From Anaerolineae bacterium (lineage in GTDB: Bacteria; Chloroflexota; Anaerolineae; Aggregatilineales; Phototrophicaceae), in NCBI GenBank assembly GCA_022820665.1, contig JAJEFB010000016.1:1-64000 (forward strand): a DNA stretch of 64,000 nucleotides, read 5' to 3'. Position numbers and translations under genes: made by a program. The notes beneath the pieces are model-generated. The model made no database searches and was not told the DNA's origin. It saw only the letters and a program-made list of their open reading frames with translations. This document shows, one piece after another, positions 60,288 through 64,000 of the stretch (positions within the stretch are counted from its first letter, which is position 1; every line of letters starts with the position of its first letter).

Positions 60288-61628
60288 TTAGCCCGTCCGC
60301 CATTGGCCTTCGGCTATCAGCGGATTGACCTGGCGCACGATTTCGTCGCAGACGACCTTGGCATCGCGTTCCTCGCCGATCATCAGCAAGTCAATCTGCG
60401 CCTGCATGATCTGCGTGATCTCGCCGAAGTTTGTCAGGACGGGGTCGGGCGCGACGAAGTGCCGCGCCGCGTCGAGCATGACGTGCTTGTTGGCCGGCGG
60501 CAGCGGATCGGTGACGAACCACTTCTCCTGCTCGGCGAAGGACGTGCCTTGCAAGCCGCCTTCACGAATAATCGTTTCCATTGCCGGACCGTTGAAGAAT
60601 TTCAGCAAGTTCCAGGCGCATTCCGGCACTTGCGTGGTCTTTGGCACCACCAGCGGGTAGTAATAAACGTAGTTGGCGCGGCCGCCCGGACCGGCCGGGT
60701 AATGCCCAAGCGCGATATTGAAATCGCCTTCGCGGAAATTGGGGAATGCCCAACTGCCGCTATAGAACATACCTAAGCGTCCCGTCTGCATCAGAGCGGT
60801 GGTGCCCATTTCCGCCATTGCTTCCGGGCGTGGCGCGAAGCCATATTCCCAGCGCAGGTCGGCGTAGAATTGCAAGCCTTCGACAGCGCCAGCCTCGTTC
60901 AGCGTACACTCGGTGGGGAAGAAGGGATCATCCACCAACTGCCCGCCGAAGATGCGCACCCAGGTCTGCCAGACTTTGTCCCAGCCGGTGACATCGCATG
61001 CCCACTGCGTCGTGTTGCCGTTGCCGTCGGTCTTGGTCAGCGCCTCGCAAGAATTGAAGAAGTCATCGACCGTCCAGCCTTCATCGTCCCATTGCGCCGT
61101 CGGCGGCATAGCGCCGGCTTCTTCGAACATATCCTGGTTGTAGAAGATGGCGATCGAAGCGACGTTATCGGGCATGCCGTAGATGCCGCCCTCGTGCGTG
61201 TAGGCTTCAATAGCGAGATCGGGGAATTGACTCAGGTCATAGTCATCGGCGTCAACGTAGGGCTTGAGGTCAAGCAGCAGGTCATCAGCCAAGAACTGCG
61301 GCAGCAGGCCGATCTCGATGATGAAGACATCGGGCGGGATGCCCGCCGCCAGACTGGTGAACAGCTTGTCGTTGTAACCCGAATTGGGACCACCCGGCAC
61401 CGAGGTGAAATTGAGCTTGCAGCCCGGATAGGCGTCATCAAAGGGCGCCAAGGCTTTCTCGCGGATGCCGATCAATGGGGGACCATCCCAGAAAAAGATG
61501 GTGACTTCCTGGTCGTCCTGGGCGAGGACTGAACCAACGCCAGGCAAGGCGTAGACGCCCGCAGCCAACGAGCTCATGCCCGTTAAGCGCAAGAAGTCTC
61601 GGCGGCTCATACTGATCTTCTTACTCAT
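60288..61628 (-). CDS. CUT1 sugar-binding protein, Tat-exported
   Basis: 446 residues. Tat motif SRRDFLRL (Arg9-Arg10) with a hydrophobic stretch ending near GSVLAQ. Family 1 extracellular binding-protein features are TIFFWDGPPLIGIREKALAP, YNDKLFTSLAAGIPPDVFII, YGMPDNVASIAIFYNQDMFE (the characteristic self-start segment) and GRLGMFYSGSWAFPNFREGD. It would deliver a sugar, probably an arabinose-containing oligosaccharide given the GH127 gene in the same run. A GATTA-type palindrome lies 44 bp upstream. Confidence 0.9.
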   Translation of the reverse strand: MSKKISMSRRDFLRLTGMSSLAAGVYALPGVGSVLAQDDQEVTIFFWDGPPLIGIREKALAPFDDAYPGCKLNFTSVPGGPNSGYNDKLFTSLAAGIPPDVFIIEIGLLPQFLADDLLLDLKPYVDADDYDLSQFPDLAIEAYTHEGGIYGMPDNVASIAIFYNQDMFEEAGAMPPTAQWDDEGWTVDDFFNSCEALTKTDGNGNTTQWACDVTGWDKVWQTWVRIFGGQLVDDPFFPTECTLNEAGAVEGLQFYADLRWEYGFAPRPEAMAEMGTTALMQTGRLGMFYSGSWAFPNFREGDFNIALGHYPAGPGGRANYVYYYPLVVPKTTQVPECAWNLLKFFNGPAMETIIREGGLQGTSFAEQEKWFVTDPLPPANKHVMLDAARHFVAPDPVLTNFGEITQIMQAQIDLLMIGEERDAKVVCDEIVRQVNPLIAEGQWRTG

Positions 61629-61671
61629 GTTGCTTCTCCATAATACTTGTCGGACAAAAGCGAAATACCTT

Positions 61672-61695
61672 GATTACCTGAGCGAGCAGATAATC
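61672..61695. promoter_or_regulatory. Putative operator upstream of the sugar operon
   Basis: A 24-bp interrupted palindrome: GATTA-C-CTG, then six bases (AGCGAG), then CAG-A-TAATC. Sixteen of the eighteen arm bases pair. It lies 44 bp before the binding-protein start, between it and the GntR gene, so it is a good candidate site for the regulator at 61736 or another sugar-responsive repressor. Confidence 0.55.
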
Positions 61696-61735
61696 CAGCG
61701 CGCAAGTCTTGCTCCATAATACCCCCTCTCGCCTC

Positions 61736-62404
61736 TTAGCCAGAGACTAGCGGCTTTTGCTCCCACGCGTCCAATGTGCGCTGCGTAGTGCTGCGCAAAT
61801 GCTTGCGCAAAGCCGATTTAGTCTTCAGCACATCACGCTCGATCAAGACATCCAATATCTCCAGATGCTCGGGCAAGGCATCGAGTTTGGCATTTGGCTG
61901 CAGCTTGGCGACGATGTGGTGCGCCCAGCCGATCAAATCTTGCAACTGCCGCATGATACTGATCAGCAGTGGATTCTCCGAGTGCATGACAATCAGATCA
62001 TGCAAGAGGGTATCGCATTCGGCGAGCATCGACAAATCGCCCGTGTCGACGTAATATTCGCCACCCTTTTTATACCTTTCCCGCGCGTTGATTATCTCCT
62101 CCACCGGGATGCGCGGAGCAGCTAGCTCCACCGCCAGACACTCCAGAGCGATCCTTATTTCCATCGTGTGCTTAAAGCGCGTCTGGTTAAATTCCTCCAC
62201 GTAGACGCCCCGGCGAGGCGCTACCTTCAAGAAACCCAAGCCATCCAGCCGACGCACGGCATCGCGCACCGGCATCGTGCTCACTTGCAAGCGTTCCGCG
62301 ATGTCCTCGATCGTCAGTCGCTGACCGGGTTCGAGGTCGCCTGACATGATTTCTCGCTTGAGCTGCGTCTCGATTTGCTCGCTCAGCGACTTGGTATCCA
62401 ACAT
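61736..62404 (-). CDS. GntR-family (FadR/FCD subfamily) transcriptional regulator
   Basis: 222 residues. The N-terminal winged helix is of GntR type (LKREIMSGDLEPGQRLTIED, then VSTMPVRDAVRRLDGLGFLK), followed by an all-helical FCD effector domain with EIRIALECLAVELAAPRIP and the metal-binding His/Asp pattern (LHDLIVMHSENPLL, ... HLEILDVL). FCD regulators sense sugar acids, amino acids or carboxylates. It is upstream of and codirectional with the CUT1/GH127 operon, and divergent from the flavoprotein gene at 62596, so it could control both. A tandem TCTAATA pair (62427-62440) sits just upstream of its start. Confidence 0.88.
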   Translation of the reverse strand: MLDTKSLSEQIETQLKREIMSGDLEPGQRLTIEDIAERLQVSTMPVRDAVRRLDGLGFLKVAPRRGVYVEEFNQTRFKHTMEIRIALECLAVELAAPRIPVEEIINARERYKKGGEYYVDTGDLSMLAECDTLLHDLIVMHSENPLLISIMRQLQDLIGWAHHIVAKLQPNAKLDALPEHLEILDVLIERDVLKTKSALRKHLRSTTQRTLDAWEQKPLVSG

Positions 62405-62595
62405 GTGAGTGAAAACCCAAGCAAATCTAATATCTAATATATCAGACTATCTCATTTATACATTCCTGTCAAATCGATCTCGGCTCGTTCGGGTAGAGAT
62501 CTGCCCCCTTCACATGGGGACGGCGTTCTGTGCTAGAATCGACATTGGCGAATCCGCTACTGACAAGCTGGCTTGTCAAGGCGAGGCGATTGAAA

Positions 62596-63552
62596 ATGTC
62601 TGAGATTACGGTTATCGGCGCTGGCGTCTCCGGATTGAGTTCGGCGCTCAACCTGCAGCTTGCGGGCTTTGATGTTCGCATCCTGACCCGCGACCTGCCG
62701 CAATTCACCGCTTCATCGGCGGCTGGCGCTGTTTGGTCGGGCGGCAGCGTATCGGGTCGCGCGCGGCGCTGGGCGGATGATTCGCTGTCACATTTTCTTA
62801 CGCTGGCGAAACGCGCCGATAGCGGCGTTGGCCTGCGGCGGATGCGCCAGCTATTTCCCCAGAAAGCGGGCGATCCCTGGTTCAAAGACCGCTTGCCCTT
62901 CTTCGCGAAAATGCCCCCCGAGGAATTGCCGGCGGCTGGCCAGGACGGTTGGATTATGGATCTGCCGATCGTCGCGCCGCCCCGGTACTTACAGAACTTG
63001 CAGGAGCAGTTCCTCGAGGCTGGCGGCAAACTGGAAGTCCGCGAAGTGGAATCTCTTGACGCTCTCGAGGCTGAAAGCCGCCTGCTCGTCAATTGCACGG
63101 GCGCCTGGGCGAAATATGTCACGCCGGATCCCGAAGTATTTCCGATACGCGGACAGACGCTTCTCGTCGATGCGCCGCAGATTCGCTCCGGTTACATGAG
63201 CGCCAGCGACGACACCTATCTCTTTCCCCGCGACGACGGTCTGCTGCTCGGCGGCATTTACCAATTCGACAGTTGGCATCCGGCGGTCGACGCGGAACAG
63301 AGCAGGGATATCCTGGAACGCTGTTCGTCGATCGAGCCAACTGTGTCTGACGCGGCTATCATCCGCAGGGCAGTCGGCATACGCCCGGGGCGCGAAGCGG
63401 TACGGCTGGAAGTGGAAAAACGATCCCGCGAGCGCGCTGTCATTCACAATTACGGACACGGATCGATCGGCTTCACTTTGTCCTGGGGCTGTGCCCTGGA
63501 GGCGCTTGATTTAGCGACGCAATTGATAAACGCGACAAACGCGGATGGTTAA
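62596..63552 (+). CDS. FAD-dependent D-amino-acid-oxidase-like oxidoreductase
   Basis: 318 residues from ATG 62596; upstream in-frame codons are unlike the family. N-terminal FAD-binding motif VIGAGVSGLSSALNLQLAGF and the SAAGAVWSGG segment. C-terminal VGIRPGREAVRLE and HNYGHGSIGFTLSWGCALEA carry the substrate-binding Arg and the FAD-contact loop of D-amino acid and D-aspartate oxidases. It oxidises an amine or amino acid to an imino acid. A RidA protein, which hydrolyses such imines, follows immediately, so the two form a logical pair. Confidence 0.87.
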   Translation: MSEITVIGAGVSGLSSALNLQLAGFDVRILTRDLPQFTASSAAGAVWSGGSVSGRARRWADDSLSHFLTLAKRADSGVGLRRMRQLFPQKAGDPWFKDRLPFFAKMPPEELPAAGQDGWIMDLPIVAPPRYLQNLQEQFLEAGGKLEVREVESLDALEAESRLLVNCTGAWAKYVTPDPEVFPIRGQTLLVDAPQIRSGYMSASDDTYLFPRDDGLLLGGIYQFDSWHPAVDAEQSRDILERCSSIEPTVSDAAIIRRAVGIRPGREAVRLEVEKRSRERAVIHNYGHGSIGFTLSWGCALEALDLATQLINATNADG

Positions 63553-63575
63553 AAATGAGTAATCCGGGAGTTGGC

Positions 63576-63974
63576 ATGACGCGACAGAACATATCTTCGG
63601 GCACGCATTACGAAAAAATCGCCGGTTATTCGCGGGCGGTGCGGCTGGGCAATGTCGTACATGTCTCCGGCACAACCGCCACCGATGGCGCCAGCGAGGT
63701 CGTCGGCATCGGCGACGCCGGCGCGCAAACCGCGTTCATCATCCAGAAGATCGAGCGCGCCCTGGCTGAAGCCGGCGCTCAGTTGTCGGATGTTGTGCGA
63801 ACCCGCGTTTATTTGACGCCGGGAGCCGATTGGGAAGCGGTCGCGGCTGTGCACGGGCAATACTTCGGCGATATCCGCCCGGCCAATACCTTGCTCTATA
63901 TCCAGGCGTTGGTCGGCGACGATTACCTGGTGGAAATGGAAGCCGAAGCGATCATCGCTGATTCTGAATCATGA
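63576..63974 (+). CDS. RidA/YjgF-family enamine/imine deaminase
   Basis: 132 residues from ATG 63576, with GGGAG five bases before it; an ATG at 63555 is also in frame. Family features are VVHVSGTTATDG, the QTAFIIQKIERALAEAGAQL helix and the conserved active-site Arg in VVRTRVYL with a downstream Glu in the EMEAEAII segment. RidA proteins release ammonia from reactive enamines and imines such as those made by amino-acid oxidases, matching the flavoprotein gene just upstream. Its stop overlaps the next gene's ATG (ATGA). Confidence 0.88.
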   Translation: MTRQNISSGTHYEKIAGYSRAVRLGNVVHVSGTTATDGASEVVGIGDAGAQTAFIIQKIERALAEAGAQLSDVVRTRVYLTPGADWEAVAAVHGQYFGDIRPANTLLYIQALVGDDYLVEMEAEAIIADSES

Positions 63975-64000
63975 AGTTCAGCCTGCGCTTCAATAACGAC
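63971..64000 (+). CDS. Start of a probable luciferase-like (LLM) flavin monooxygenase, cut by window edge
   Basis: Ten codons are visible (MKFSLRFNND), a typical beginning of LLM-class flavin-dependent oxidoreductases. ATG 63971 overlaps the RidA stop, so the gene is coupled to the flavoprotein/RidA pair. The identification rests on very little sequence. Confidence 0.4.
   Translation, partial: MKFSLRFNND

Noticed and set aside
62531..62539. TGCTAGAAT as an extended -10 promoter for the flavoprotein gene
   Set aside because: No -35-like hexamer is found at suitable distance; plausible but not supported enough to list.

Overview
The window looks like part of a bacterial chromosome, most likely a Chloroflexota (Anaerolineae-type) genome. 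This is inferred from moderately high GC, many Tat- or Sec-exported solute-binding proteins, WD40/TolB-like propeller proteins, sugar-catabolic genes in long overlapping operons, and intergenic space filled with short palindromic repeats. No rRNA, tRNA or CRISPR array was seen.

Layout. 1-1165: the end of an IS3-type transposase gene, then a mosaic of repeats. 1166-4787: a heterodimeric ABC exporter (minus strand). 4845-9523 and 11740-22754: a lower-GC accessory region of modular proteins (Lys-Pro repeat header, helical module, variable C-terminus with JAB and M23 peptidase domains in some), each followed by an exported or membrane-anchored beta-propeller protein. It also holds several decayed fragments. 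Between these lie a phosphofructokinase/ROK kinase pair (9576-11491) and a GH51 arabinofuranosidase (13707-15704). 23251-29434: a DeoR-controlled ribose-type sugar ABC transporter, whose binding protein is an in-frame tandem duplication, plus a LacD-like aldolase. 40481 down to 29473 (minus): a ten-gene run encoding a thiolase-like protein lacking its catalytic Cys and His, a DUF35 partner, DhaK, DhaL, a fucose-isomerase-like protein, a YnjB-like binding protein and ATPase without a permease, an MFS carrier, a CaiB-type CoA-transferase and a nucleoside hydrolase. 41423-51308: peptide/oligosaccharide-type ABC transport (two paralogous Tat binding proteins, DppC, fused DppD-DppF, DppB) and an orphan ABC_sub_bind protein. 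62404 down to 51343 (minus): GntR/FCD regulator, CUT1 sugar ABC transporter, GH127 beta-L-arabinofuranosidase, a second heterodimeric ABC exporter and an MFS carrier. 62596 to the end: a D-amino-acid-oxidase-like flavoprotein, a RidA protein and the first codons of a probable luciferase-like monooxygenase.

How it fits together. Most of the window is carbohydrate uptake and breakdown, with arabinose-containing glycans favoured by GH51 and GH127. The best candidate for an undescribed system is the effector-plus-propeller array at about 4.8-22.8 kb. Two of its header genes share a duplicated promoter and a conserved leader of about 110 nt. A second theme is small non-coding mobile repeats: one inserted at a gene overlap with a 14-bp duplication that left both reading frames intact.
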